Assembly (NCBI RefSeq): GCF_000218685.1
Contig: NW_006763301.1
Span: forward strand, 248,001-312,000
Direction: 5' to 3'
Length of the DNA stretch: 64,000 nt
Source of the DNA: Serpula lacrymans var. lacrymans S7.9
Lineage: Eukaryota; Basidiomycota; Agaricomycetes; Boletales; Serpulaceae
Shown: positions 1-13,944 of the stretch, piece by piece
Layout: each line of letters starts with the position of its first letter
How positions within the stretch are numbered: the stretch's first letter is position 1
The notes under the pieces: model-generated
Seen by the model: the letters and a program-made list of their open reading frames with translations, nothing else
What the model was told of the DNA's origin: nothing
The model's database searches: none
Made by a program: the position numbers and the translations under genes

Positions 1-821
1 TCCTCAGCGACCATATCTCTCCCTTGGAACTTTGCGTGATCAGATTATATATCCACATTCGAGACAGGAAATGGAAGATCGTACGTGTCACTTTTCCGAC
101 ATCGCTCCCAGCCTTACCAAGTTCTGACTTGGTAATCTTTAGGTGGTGTTACAGATGCAGACCTTCTGGCCATATTATCAGTCGTGGAAATGGATAGTCT
201 CGTAGAGCGCGAAGGCGGCTGGGATGTAGCACGAGAGTGGAGGGACGCATTGAGTGGTGGCGATAAGCAGAAGATTGCATGGGCCAGGTTATTCTACCAC
301 CAACCCAAGGTATTTTCTCTCTCTTGCTTTTTGTTCAGGCTATAACTAATGGATTATGCGTAGTACGCGATTCTGGACGAGGCGACATCGCTAGTTCCAC
401 CTGATATGGAGGGCAGCATGATGGTGCATGCGACGACACTTGGAATTACACTACTCACTGTGTCACATCGGCCCTCATTGTGGAAGTATCATGGGATGAT
501 ACTCCATTTTGATGGGCAAGGTGGTTATGTATTGTATGTGTCCCACCTATATTGGATATTCACCTTTGCTTACCATGGTCTATATTAAAAGCACGAAGCT
601 TGATGCAGAGAAGCGCCTTGCGCTGCAAGAAGAGAAACAGGCGCTGGAAGCCAAATTACTTGAAGTGTAAGTGTCCTACTCTCTTGGTCTTCCTCTATAT
701 ATTATCTATATGCATATACTGACCCTTGCGTTCCCCCTGGTTTCGTTTTTATAGACCGAAGATGAAGGCACGCCTTACAGAGTTACGCGCAGCTGTGGAG
801 GAAAGGGACAGACAAATTTGA
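1..821 (+). CDS. Peroxisomal fatty acyl-CoA ABC transporter (ABCD family), C-terminal part
   Basis: The left window edge cuts this gene, so only the end of the nucleotide-binding domain is present. Joined exons read the [11 protein letters not shown] stretch after the Q-loop, the signature [13 protein letters not shown], Walker B plus D-loop in YAILDEATS and the H-loop histidine in [13 protein letters not shown] charged helical tail ([20 protein letters not shown], then [17 protein letters not shown]) follows and stops at 819-821. The YP motif and the signature variant are those of ABCD half-transporters (human ABCD1-3, yeast Pxa1/Pxa2), which import very-long-chain acyl-CoA into peroxisomes. 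At least four short introns split the visible part, for example one with donor GTACGT near 85. Which Pxa paralogue it is cannot be told from the C-terminus. Confidence 0.9.
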
Positions 822-1084
822 TTGTAGGCTTGTATGTTTGACCAAGATTGTGGACAGTATGTATGGTAGCTCTTGTGATATTAGTAGTATGATTCCATCC
901 AGTTGTTTTCTGCGCAGTAAATATATTTAGCAGAAAAAGGCTAGTCGTCAAACCATACGTTTAGCGGTTATTGTTATGCATGGTAATTGGCTAATGTATG
1001 TGGACGATACCTAGATATGATACCGTTTTATGAACGGCACTATCGACCTCTCAAAGCTATTCCGACAAAGCCAGTCAGGTGCCA

Positions 1085-1851
1085 TTACCAGTCAGTCGGC
1101 CTTTCGAAGTATTTTTCCCTGGCTTCCCTGCTAACTATGTGCACCGCGAAGTCGCCGGCATCAATCATGGCCCATCCATTGTGCATTCGTCGTTTCGAGT
1201 TGGGTGGTAAAGGGAGAGGTGGTTGCATGGTCAGGAGCTGACACACATTAGAATGATGTCAGCATATTTGAATCGCTAGAACGAGAACGAACGAGTACGA
1301 ACAGTTTTTCGCACTAAACGGATGACAGACTCTATCGACCCTCTATTTTCAGTACCTTCTTTTACCTTGATCAAAGTAACGAATTTAGATCACAGCAGTG
1401 GACGTATAGCAGTGGAGACACTTACTTGTGCTAAAAAGACCCAACTCCAGATTCCTCCAGGCTCTTCAGTAAGTCCTTCGCCTGAATATGTCCTCCCGCG
1501 TTGCCGTTTCCCTTTTGGAATTGTTTTAGGTAGCGGTGGCCCGGGAGGCATGGCTGTATGTTCGCGCACAATGAGCGAGGAAGGGTCGAGATATGGCGAC
1601 TGGTGAAGGTGGACGTAAAGCTGCTTGACGTGAGCTGGGATATTTTCGGGCAAGTCTTGAGGGTTTGGAGCTAGATGAGGGGGTGCATGTCGGACAGGAA
1701 GAGGCTCTGGGTCGACGAACCATGGTGTTTGGGAAGATGTACCAATGGATTGCGTGGTATAATGGTGTTTATTAACAAATAGCGTCCTTGTATAAGGTCT
1801 TGCGATGCATGACCTAGCTACGTTTCTTGCTTGAGAACGAAAGGTCTGCAT
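1085..1851 (-). CDS. Mitochondrial RsfS/Iojap-like ribosome silencing factor (MALSU1/ATP25-N type)
   Basis: The N-terminus (MQTFRSQARNVARSCIARPYTRT) is Arg/Ser rich without acids, as in a mitochondrial presequence, followed by a Pro-rich linker. The conserved domain starts at GGIWSWVFLAQ and continues through two small introns: VKEGTENRGSIESVIRLVRKT, then a last exon containing NGWAMIDAGDFAVHIVSRE and AREKYFERPTDW before TAA at 1085-1087. The W..ID.GD..VH..S...R..Y pattern is the hallmark of RsfS/Iojap proteins, which bind ribosomal protein uL14 and block subunit joining. In ascomycetes this domain is the N-terminal half of ATP25; here it is a short stand-alone protein like animal MALSU1. The donor GTAAGT lies just below 1431. 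The start is the first ATG and is divergent from the SHR3-like gene. Confidence 0.78.
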
Positions 1852-2035
1852 TGTGGTCTGCGAAGACTGGTTTTCTTCGGAAATGTCCGAACCGAGTGCT
1901 GTATATTAAAGAATATCTTCTTCGTGAGACTCTGCAATGAGCTTGTGATATTTGGTTAACGCTTTGGGTCTGTTCTGCAGCTACACCCATCTCGAGCTCA
2001 ACGCTGACGACAACCTCAAAAGCTTATATTCTACG
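1852..2035. promoter_or_regulatory. Divergent promoter between RsfS-like and SHR3-like genes
   Basis: Only 184 bp separate the two opposite start codons, so the two genes must share 5' control sequence. I see no clear TATA box; both may be TATA-less housekeeping promoters. Confidence 0.5.
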
Positions 2036-2876
2036 ATGGGCGTCAGAGCCAGCGTCGTCGTCTGCGTAACGTCTTTTTTACTCGGTAAGTATCTGCAGTA
2101 CATAATATGGTTGCCACGAATACAGGGCTAAACGCTCGTCTGACCACTCTGATCATCGGAATAGGTTCCCTCTTCACTCATTGGATTGCAGACTCTCTAA
2201 CGCTCTGGAAGTCACCCATCACAGACGAACATCTCTGGACAGCTGCACTCTACTACTCAGTCCTCACCAAGGGGCCCATACAAATCCTATATGTTCTGTC
2301 AACCATCATCGTGCTGGGCGCAACGACCATATTCTGGAGTTTGCGTGATGGTGAGGCAGGGAACCTAATGTTTGATGGAGGAAGTATATGTACGTTTTTA
2401 ATTATACATCGCACTGTCACCGTAAAGCTAAGAAATATTTTTACAGTCCTATACGGGTTATCCGCCATCGTGTACTTTTTCTCCGTAATCCCGAGTACGT
2501 CCAAATCGTACCATTTGGAACACACAATTTTTACTCAATTTCCTGAAACTTTGCAGACCTGGCTGAAAAATTCACATCCATCCCCGTTCACCAGCTGAAA
2601 GATGCGTTCCCCCGCTCTCTGCGCAAACCAACCATAGAACTCGCATCCAATCACCTTGTTTGCAGTGTCGCACTTACAGGTGTACTGATTCTTCAAGCTG
2701 GTCGGTGGTGGGCCGAGCTTGCAGATGACGACGAGGATGATGAGGGGTATATGGAGGAAGAAAGGGGCACAGAAGACAGTGATATACCCGACGACAGCGA
2801 TCCAAAATTGAGCAAAATTTCAGAAGTCATATCGAACGGTGACGCTACCAGCACTGGTGTCAAGAGCTCGCGATAA
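2036..2876 (+). CDS. SHR3: SHR3-like ER chaperone for amino acid permeases
   Basis: The first exon encodes a signal-anchor helix MGVRASVVVCVTSFLLG. Splicing out an intron that starts GTAAGT and ends GAATAG joins it to SLFTHWIADSLTLWKSPITD, giving the Shr3 signature of a first membrane helix followed by a short lumenal loop with W...LW. Further helices are ILYVLSTIIVLGATTIFW, LYGLSAIVYFFSVIP and CSVALTGVLILQAGRWWAEL, making four in all as in yeast Shr3. The tail is acidic and cytosolic (DDDEDDEGYMEEERGTEDSD). Shr3 proteins keep amino acid permeases folded in the ER and help them enter COPII vesicles. The next best alternative is another four-helix ER cargo chaperone. Stop TAA is at 2874-2876. 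Confidence 0.75.
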
Positions 2877-3341
2877 AACGGCTCATGAATATACGCTAGT
2901 GATAACCAAAAGAGATCAAAAGAAAAGGCGCAAGTCCTCCATCACACGCTGCTGCTTTGACGTCCCTTTTGCTATCGAGCGATCCTGCATAATAGGGGAC
3001 TATCTCACTTACATCGATGATCATGATCTAGCTACGCTTTCCCGCCCCAGTTTTATTTCATATTCGCTTTCATGTTGATGCTTTGAATCATTATTCATAG
3101 TGCTTCAATTTCGAAGCCTCGACTGTTACTTCTCTCATCATTGATATTACGGCAGGGTTGTTCAGGCTAGGTTAAACATAAATATGAACTCAATAATGCA
3201 CGTCGACGTTATTCCAACGTGTCGGCTGGATGGCCGGTAACAAGACAATCCGAAATGAGATTTGTACATTTCTAGGAAATGTTAGTAGATATAAGCTATG
3301 TCTAATAGTCTATGCTATGAATACTGGAGTGTCGCTTACGA
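2877..3341. other. Convergent intergenic stretch
   Basis: 465 bp between the SHR3-like stop and the LETM1 stop. AT-rich with no supported gene; it should hold both 3' UTRs and polyadenylation sites. Confidence 0.5.
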
Positions 3342-5651
<2,310 letters not shown>

Positions 5652-5832
5652 GGACGTTAAAGCTGAAAGCAATGGGATACTATTTGTCTGTTGGCCTGAA
5701 TGCTGGATTGTCGGATGCAAGCAAGCATAAAATACTTTCAGACCGGAATTGCGCAAAGGACTCGGCAGCGTTCGGTTACGCAGTCCGGCAACGTCAGCGT
5801 CCGCTCATATTTGCGCCTGTTTGTAGAAAGAA
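5652..5832. promoter_or_regulatory. Divergent promoter between LETM1 and ALKBH1-like genes
   Basis: 181 bp between opposite ATGs. No strong TATA element is visible. If LETM1 uses the upstream ATG at 5756 the shared region shrinks to 76 bp. Confidence 0.45.
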
Positions 5833-7503
5833 ATGTCTCCAGCACCGACCACCACAACGAGCTCAGCAGGAAACATTCATGATCCTACGAGCCCTGCATA
5901 CAAGAAGGCAAAAAAGCAACATATCAAAACTACGAGAAACAGGGATAAAGAAATCGATCTCGACTGGACACCCTTCAGAGCAGCAGAAAAGAAATACAAG
6001 GCTAAATTTCCTCCGCCTGATCTAACCGATGTGCTTGATCTCGGTTTACTTGACGAGAAGCGAGAAGACGAGATAACTCAAGGAGGTTGGCGTGGCAAGT
6101 CAGATGCTGTGGAAGTGGAGGAAGTCCCAATGGGAAAAGCTGCGATTAGGGCTTTCGTGATTCCTCGCATACCTGGTGCGGCGAGTCTGGTTCTGTCATA
6201 CAATGTCATCGTGTATTTATTCATGACCTATCACTTTTTTACTACATCGCTGGTGCAGGATTGGTTGTGCTGCCTTCCTTTGTGACTGCTCAAGAACAAA
6301 AAGACCTCGTCCGATGGTCCCTTCGTGACCAAGCCGGGCATCCGAATGATACCAATCTTGATGCACACTATTTGCTCCCAGAAGAGGGTCTGTGGAATGC
6401 TTACACTAAGTCGAATCGAAATCAAGGTCCAGATACTTTAGTCCAACCCCGAATCATAGCTGGATCGTCGTCTGGGTCAGATGCTGACTTACCCGGCCCA
6501 AGGAAGCTCATATCCAACACGCCTGCCAATCCCGATAACTTCCATATACTCACATCTTCACCCAAGCCACCTCCAGCGCCATCACCTGCCGCACAACCAT
6601 CTTCCCCCGCTTTACTTATCCCAAAACTTCGATGGGCCAATATTGGCTGGTCATATCACTGGGGCAGCAAACAATATGACTTTACGAAAGGGAAAGCACC
6701 TGTTGGCGAAAATGTTAGAAATTTATGCAAAAGGGCTGTATCTGCTGTCAACTGGGAGCAGGTATTTGGGAACCAAGAACATGCAGATGGATGGGGGGAC
6801 GACGATTGGAGGACATGGGAGGAGACTTATGGTGCACTAGATTTTGCACTTCTGTCATGACCCTATTTTTGATACTTACATCTATATTAATACAGAGCCT
6901 GACGCTGGGATTGTAAATTTCTACCAGACAAAGGTAGATTCACCTGTATTCGCGCTTATTCATTCTCAAAAATATATCTCAATCAATTCACAGGATACTC
7001 TTATGGCGCACGTAGATCGATCAGAAGTTTGCGCAACATCACCTCTGGTGTCCATATCGTAAGTCATTGACATCCCTTAACGCGTGACTTCACTGATGTA
7101 CTGCCATCAGACTAGGAAATGCTGCAATATTCCTAATCGGGGGCCTTACAAGAGATACCGCACCAATACCCATCCTCGTACGCTCAGGAGACGTAATTAT
7201 TATGTCTGGTCCCGCGTGCCGACGGGCTTATCACGGTATGTTTCCTTTATACATCCATCGGCCTATACGACCGTTCCAAAAAAATGTTACTGAGTTTCCT
7301 GTCTGGTAAACGAAGGCGTTCCCCGGATATTGGATAACACACTACCCCCACATCTGTCGCATATAGCAGACGAAGGCGGAGATGATCATGAAGATGGAGA
7401 TTGGGTGGAATATGAGAGGTACATGCGCACGACGCGCATCAACATCAACGTTCGACAGGTATTCCCGAAAGGGTTTGATCCAGGAGTGCACCCAGCGGAG
7501 TAA
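5833..7503 (+). CDS. ALKBH1: ALKBH1-like Fe(II)/2-oxoglutarate dioxygenase
   Basis: ATG at 5833 begins MSPAPTTTTSSAGNIHD. The second exon carries GLVVLPSFVTAQEQKDLVRW, the start of the AlkB fold, and LRWANIGWSYHWGSKQYDF. Later exons give the jelly-roll core: TLMAHVDRSE with the iron-binding H-x-D, LGNAAIFLIGGLTRD, ILVRSGDVIIMSG, a distal iron ligand His in RRAYHG, VPRILDNTLP, and RININVRQVFP with the 2-oxoglutarate-binding Arg. The order and spacing match ALKBH1, which demethylates tRNA (m1A, and cytosolic or mitochondrial wobble m5C oxidation) and has been reported on DNA. A Pro-rich insert lies between the lid and the core near 6540-6600. Stop TAA at 7501-7503. Confidence 0.88.
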
Positions 7504-8329
7504 TATGTTGTTGGAAAGTATATGTCATCGTGAGGCGATGTATTAGTACAGGACTCTGGGGGGACTTTTGATTCAAGATCTTATACTATCTAGCGTGCAG
7601 AACTTAGAACGCATTCGTAACTATCAGCTTATGGATGGATAACTATGTGCTTAGGGAGTAAAAGAATTCAGGGGAACTGATATGGGTGTTAAGTTATCAA
7701 AACTCTCTTTGATTAACTCCACCCGTTTGAAGAACCGAAAAGGTGTATCACTGGACGCTGTTGTAAAATGAAAAGGTGATGGAATAGGTCATGTGCTACT
7801 GCTGAATTGTGCGATTCTTCTCTCTGGAACTAACAGGTTCGGATTAGAAGCTTAGGGGCTGATAATGCGCTCCAACGTTACTGACGCTGTCAATGATAGT
7901 ACGGGAGTAACTTAATACGGATCATATAGATGTTTACCTTGGGTCACACCTCACACCCCTGCACGAAACTCCTAAAAAATGCCAGCTATACTGATTCAAG
8001 AAAACAAGTCCTGTAGTAGGTTAAGCCGATTTGCTTGTGAACAAGGGAAGTAGTGCTATCGCATGGCAACAAATCCATGAATACATGAGAGAAAGGCTGA
8101 GCATGAGATTTCGTTGGATGAAGATAGATCACTATCACTTACGGCACTATAATAGTGCTCTCACCGTCCAACTTCTGCTGACGCGAACGGGAATAAGGAT
8201 AGTGCAACAGGCACATGTAATCTTTTGCTTGCGTTGGCCGCGTTGGAGCTCTAATATGAAGCACCGATGGGAAGGCACATTCCAGAAAGCAATGTTGCTT
8301 TGTTGCTTTGTTGTGACGTCAAAGTATTA
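7504..8329. other. Intergenic region, convergent
   Basis: 826 bp between the ALKBH1-like stop and the BRF-like stop. Reading frames here are short and lack splice partners or family resemblance. A short direct repeat of TTGCTTTG occurs near 8293-8315. I see no RNA gene. Confidence 0.5.
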
Positions 8330-10317
8330 TTAGTATTCTTCGTCATACCTATCCACACCCCCTTGTCCACCGCCGTCAGGTGAGAGAGGCCTCCACGCTT
8401 CTATCTCCTCCGCGCCATCCGTGGTGGTAAATCCCGTAGTGTTGAGCACCGGCGAAGACGGATATTCACCAACATCGACGCCAGCATATTCGTCGTCCGA
8501 TTGTCCTTCTTCGACGAGAGAGTCCGTACCACGTAAAACACGCTCCAACGCATCCATATTGATACGGTTTGCGCCACGAGCCACTTCCTTACCCTTTCCT
8601 TTGGAACTTTTCTTCGTCTGCGCGTTCTCTTCTGAATAGCTATCAGGTTTATCGACCAAATCATCTTCGCCCCATTCCAACATAAAAAGCGGCTGTAACT
8701 TTTCACGTTCTTCTTCGCTTCTGAATATTCCTTCCCACTCACTTTCTTCAAATAACTCGTCATCGCCGACATGATTGAGGTCACTTCCGCCACGTGCCGT
8801 AGCTAGCAGTTGAAGACGCGTTGGTTTATTGCGTAAGGGCAGGTCAGGAGAGCAAGCAAGGAGATACGAAGCAAGCGACGGGGACTGGGCGCTACTGGGA
8901 CTTACGAGATGAGAAGACACTTGACTTGTCGCAGAGCTAGAAGCGGGGGGAAGGGCAGAAGAGAGAGGGTCCAGTAGGAATTGACATGCTTGGCCAAGAG
9001 TCCCGTGAGTTGTTTTCCGTTTCTTGTGAGGATGTGTCAATGTGTCCACATGATCTGGCATCACCCTATTCTTGGCCATCATCGTCGTAGACACCTTAGG
9101 GTCGTCCAGGTTTATAATTTCGCCGTCTTCATCTTCATCTACTTCTGAATCCACATCTAAAGCGATATTGAGCTTATCTTGATTTTCAAACTTCTTTTCC
9201 CAGATCTCTTCCCGGAATTGGATGACATCTTTCAAACCTCCAGCGACTATTGAACGTTTCGGGACCTTTGCACGCGCTTTCTTCCCGTGGCCTTTGTTTT
9301 TCGGTTCAAAATGGTCAAGCCATGGAACTTCGCGAATCCATTCCTCCACAAGATCGTATATCGTCCTGTAGCGCGACATCACCACACCACGTGCGAAACC
9401 AAAACGAGATGCCAGAACACTGGAAAATTCACCGAGCTTGGGAAAAGATGTGCGCAACTCTGCTTCAAGGGCAAGGATCAAGATTGCGCACGCTGTTGGC
9501 GGCGTCGGGAGTTGTGCAATGGGGAGAACAGGTACATGACCTATGAGAATATCAGATAAAGACGTAGCTATGCGAATGATTGATGGGAAAGACAGAGATT
9601 TGAGAAGAGATCCGTGTTCTGGGAGTAATGATATAGAAGTGGACTGGGACTGTGAATGCAGAAGTGATTGAAGGTGGGCCTGTATGATGAGAAAGTGGAC
9701 GGAAGGATCTGTTGAGTCTAATTTGAATTCCAATAGAGATACCACGGCAGTGAAAGCGCGGGATAGGGAAATGGGTGAGTCATCGAGTAAGAAAGCAATA
9801 TCACGGAGCGAATCAGATTTGTGAGCCTCACGCAGGGCGATGGCAATTGACGCGCCGGCTGCGAGTTTCGCTCTGCGGCCCCATTTGTAGTTACCTTTCG
9901 ACATTGCCTGTGTGAAGATGATGATGGCTCGTGGGGATAGACCGGGATAGTTGAGCCTTGTTAAGAGAGATTTGATAAAGCTGTGGATCGCAAACTAGAT
10001 CAAAAGTAAGACAGCAATGTGAGGTTAGCCGGAAGAAACATAGAAGAGATGAGAAGACGTACCGCGTTTTTTCTGTCCCTTGCTTCCTTCCCTTGGCCGG
10101 CGAGATTCCAGCCATTTTTACTGCGGATACTTTTGAGAGTTGTGGAAGAAGAGTACGAACTAGAGGGATATTGAGCAGCAGAAGTATCGGAATATTCTAC
10201 ATGTGTTGACAGCAGTGACTGGGATGGATCGCTGAGGGTGCCACATTGTGTACAGATCGCTGAACAGACGTCCTCGTCCCATACGCATGCTGCCCCGCAT
10301 TCCCCGCAACTGGTCAT
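8330..10317 (-). CDS. TFIIB-family (BRF-like) zinc-ribbon and cyclin-fold protein
   Basis: The product starts MTSCGECGAACVWDEDVC; a zinc ribbon is formed by CGEC and a second pair CTQC about 15 residues later. A short Ser-rich linker leads to a helical region (FAIHSFIKSLLTRLNYPG, then GRRAKLAAGASIAIALREAH, SDSLRDIAFLLDDSP) that looks like the first cyclin repeat of TFIIB/Brf1. A second repeat-like block with SIIRIATSLSDILIG follows. The long C-terminal half is acidic and disordered (DSEVDEDEDGEIINLDD) and ends GGGQGGVDRYDEEY. TFIIB relatives place RNA polymerase at promoters; Brf1 does so for Pol III. I do not see a clear Brf1 homology block II, so it may be a diverged BRF or another TFIIB-like factor. 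The start could also be five codons upstream at 10332. Confidence 0.65.
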
Positions 10318-10831
10318 AGAGGAACATGGCACCCGTGGGAATCATGTAATAACTTGCCACATGAGGTGAGACCCCGGACACTCTGTTCAGAGTTGCTGTC
10401 AATACTAACCACAACACACTGCATACATCAACCACCTGCCGCTTGTTTCTTGAAAACTGTCTAACACGCACCTGCATATCCCTCACGTCACTTCCACATA
10501 AACGCATATGCCCACCCAGTACAAAGCTCACAGGGGCGTGAATTTCGCGACGGAGATCTGTTTCTCCCTCGTATTTACCAATTTGATTTCGTGGGGAATG
10601 TGATCAGGGTCCAAGTTGTGGATCTCTGACGTTTGAGTGTGAGTTCAATCTCATTTTTTGCAGAATTCGGCTGCCCTAAGCCCATTCCTGTATTTGGCTG
10701 CTATTGCCTACATGAGATAGTTACGCCCTGGGTCTATTCCATCACCAGCAATCAATCAAACTTGAAGCCTGATTGGACTTGCATTTAAATAGCCCTCTGA
10801 ATCTTAGTCGTCTCTCCTCCTTTACCCCACA
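10318..10831. promoter_or_regulatory. Promoter region of trehalose phosphorylase (with divergent BRF-like gene)
   Basis: 514 bp between opposite starts. On the + strand a TATA-like TTTAAATA sits at 10784-10791, about 45 nt before the trehalose phosphorylase ATG, and an inverted CCAAT box (ATTGG) sits at 10772-10776. The pair suggests a regulated, strongly expressed promoter on the + side. Confidence 0.45.
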
Positions 10832-13538
10832 ATGTCTCCACCAGCCAGCGTTCATGTGGATTTCGAGTCCAAACATCCCTCCGCCATCAGGCGTAGGCTC
10901 TCCAGCGTCAGTTCGTCCCAAAAGCCCAATGTCCATGCATTCTCTAGTCTCGCCGTAAGTCTCGTGGTTCCTTCATACTTGGTCATCATCTAAGTATAAT
11001 CTCATGTCAATCTAGTCCATGTGGGCTGGTATCGCTGGTAGTGTTGTGAACGGGGGCACATCCTTCGAAATTGCCATCTCTGTCCACGATTCCGTCTACA
11101 GCACCGACTTTGCGTCCGCTGTGGTCCCCTACACCCCCAACGACCCCGCGAAGACGGCTACAGACATCGAGGTTCATGTCTTACAGACTATCAGGAGATT
11201 TTCTACAGAGCATCTGTGCAAGTTCCTTGGTGCTGGTGTCACCCTCACTCTCCTTAAAGAGGTACACACCGTGTCGTCTTTGCCGACTGAAGAAGTAATC
11301 TGATCTGCCTTCCCTATTTAGTGCCCCAATCTTTGCACCCGTTTGTGGATGGAACTGGACGTAGTGCCAATTGTGTTCAACATCAAGCCTTTCCATACAG
11401 ACTCACTCACTCGTCCCAACGTCAAACATCGTATATCTTCCACAACTGGTTCATACGTTCCTTCTGGGACTGATACCCCAACCGTATATGTGGACCCATC
11501 TCCTCTTATTCACCAGGACAACCTCCAGAGTGGCGTGACGACTAAGCTCCCCATTCCGCGCACCCTTGATGAGCAGGCCGATTCTGCCGCCCGAAAATGT
11601 ATCATGTATTATGGTCCGAACAACAACCCACGTCTGAGCATCGGCCCACGCAATCAAGTCACAGTAGATGCTGCTGGGAAAATACATCTCCTTGACGATC
11701 TTGAGGAGTACAGGAAGACTGTCGGACAAGGCACTTGGAACGCGGTAATCAAGCTTGCCGATGAATTGAGAGAAAAGAAAGTCAAAATTGGCTTCTTTTC
11801 ATCCACTCCTCAGGGAGGTGAGTAAGTATTTCAATTCAATACGCACGAACTCTGATAGTAGTTATTTTTGCCATCCACTTTTAGGAGGAGTTGCACTTGT
11901 GAGTTTACCCCCGTGAACCTTGTTTTCATATACTCATAATCTCACCTGTCGTGTGACAGATGCGACATGCTCTGATCAGATTTCTGACTGCTCTGGATGT
12001 AGATGTTGCCTGGTACGTAATACATACAGCGGCCTCTTGATTGCCGTCTGTTCCGCATCACACTCACATGTCTTTCCTGTGACACAATTTAGGTACGTGC
12101 CCAACCCGTCACCAAGTGTCTTCCGCACAACCAAGAACAACCACAACATCCTTCAAGGCGTGGCGGCGCCCGACCTGCGTCTCACGCAAGAAGCCAAAGA
12201 CCAATTCGATGCGTGGATTCTCAAGAACGGTTTGAGGTGGACGGCTGAAGGTGGTCCCCTGGCTCCCGGTGGTGTAGATGTTGCCTTCGTCGGTAATTGG
12301 GCTCCTGATATCATTGATGTCCACTCACATCTCCGTGACAGATGACCCACAGATGCCTGGTCTAATTCCTTTGATCAAGAAGGTTAGACCCGAGTTGCCT
12401 ATCGTATATCGCTCCCATATCGAGATCCGGAGTGATCTCGTGCATGTCCAAGGTTCCCCTCAAGAGGAAGTCTGGAAGTACCTGTGGAACAACATTCAGC
12501 TAGCCGACCTCTTCATCAGCCACCCAGTCAGCAAATTCGTCCCGAGCGACGTACCGATTGAAAAGTTGGCTCTGCTGGGAGCCGCTACTGATTGGTAAGG
12601 ATCATTTTTCCGTTTAAGAGGTGGCAGCGTCTAATTGACGCAAATAGGCTTGATGGTCTTAATAAGCATCTTGACACATGGGACACCCATTTCTACATGG
12701 GCGAATTCCGGAGTCTGTGTGTTAAGGAGAAGATGAACGAACTCAGGTGGCCTTCTCGCGATTACGTTGTCCAGATTGCGCGATTCGATCCGTCGAAGGG
12801 CATCCCGAACGTCATCGATTCATATGTTCGTTTCCGTAAACTGCTCAAAGAAAGTGGAAAGGTGGCAGAAGACGAGATGCCGCAGCTTTTGATCTGTGGC
12901 CACGGTGCCGTCGATGATCCCGATGCCAGTATCATTTACGACCAAGTTATGAATTTGATCAACTCCGACCATTACAGGGACTATTCCAAAGATATGGTTG
13001 TCATGAGACTGCCCCCCAGCGATCAGCGTACGTCACATCTTGCACTCTCATGCTAGACTCCTTTTCTGACAGGACATTATCATTAGTCCTGAATGCTCTT
13101 ATGGCGAATGCCAAGATCGCCCTGCAGCTTTCGCTCCGCGAGGGCTTCGAGGTCAAGGTTTCGGAAGCATTACACGCTGGTATTCCTGTCGTTGCCTCTC
13201 GAACTGGTGGTATCCCACTACAGATCGAGCATGGGAAGTCCGGCTATCTCACAGATGTGGGCGATAACGATGCAGTTGCGAAGTATCTATACGAGCTTTA
13301 CACAGATGCTGATCTGTACAAGGCGATGTGCAAGTACGCAGCCACCCATGTATCAGACGAGGTGGGCACAGTAGGGAATGCTGCATCCTGGATGTACCTG
13401 GCTGTCATGTATAATCGTGGCGTCAAGATCCAACCCAAAGGCGCTTGGTTGAACGACATGTTGAGAGAGGAGACGGGTGAATTGTATGTTGAGGGTGAGC
13501 CGAAATTGCCCCGTGGTGGTTTGGATATGCAGGGCTGA
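10832..13538 (+). CDS. Retaining trehalose phosphorylase (GT4 family)
   Basis: The enzyme cleaves trehalose with phosphate to glucose and alpha-glucose 1-phosphate (EC 2.4.1.231) in the cytosol. The product starts MSPPASVHVDFESKHPSAIRR and matches the Grifola frondosa enzyme along nearly its whole length from memory of that family: MWAGIAGSVVNGGTSFEIA, PIVFNIKPFHTDS, NNNPRLSIGPRN, KIGFFSSTPQGGGVALMRHA, YRSHIEIRSDLVHV, FISHPVSKFVPSDVP. The C-terminal GT-B half shows ARFDPSKGIPNVID, LICGHGAVDDPDA and the donor-binding REGFEVKVSEALHAGIPVVA with the E-x7-E arrangement, then TGGIPLQIEHGKSGYL. It ends GGLDMQG, as in relatives. There are about nine introns, and a 14-nt exon at 11885-11898 encodes part of the glycine-rich loop. 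A TATA and CCAAT element lie just upstream. Confidence 0.96.
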
Positions 13539-13944
13539 GCGAGATGCTCATGATTACTTCTTGTATCCCTCACTGCACAAAACTGACAGTTACAGTCTTG
13601 TTTGTATTTTTTGTTGTATCACTAGAAGTCTCAGGCTATCTGTATACCCGATGTACACCTGTAGATTTCGCTGTTTTTTATGTTATGCACTGTCTTAGAG
13701 TCTTTCTGCTCAGATAGCAAAGTTGTTGCAATAAAGTTCAAGATCTCAGTGACACACTGAGGACGATACGGTCTGTAGTTCCGAGGTCCGACTATAGTGG
13801 CTCGGATGTATTTGCCTTTGTAGACGGGCATTGTGTAAGGCGTCTCGCCATAAGCTGTCAGTGGCACTGCCCGTGAATCTCTCCGAGTCCATTCCTGTTA
13901 TCCTTCGTCCTCCTTTCACTGTGCTATTTGGGTTCACAATGCAC
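13539..13944. other. Intergenic stretch
   Basis: 406 bp between the trehalose phosphorylase stop and the next start on the same strand. It must contain the 3' UTR of one and the promoter of the other. No further gene is supported. Confidence 0.45.

Noticed and set aside
8031..8333. 100-codon + strand frame
   Set aside because: Non-ATG or weak start, odd composition, no splice partner and no resemblance to any family.
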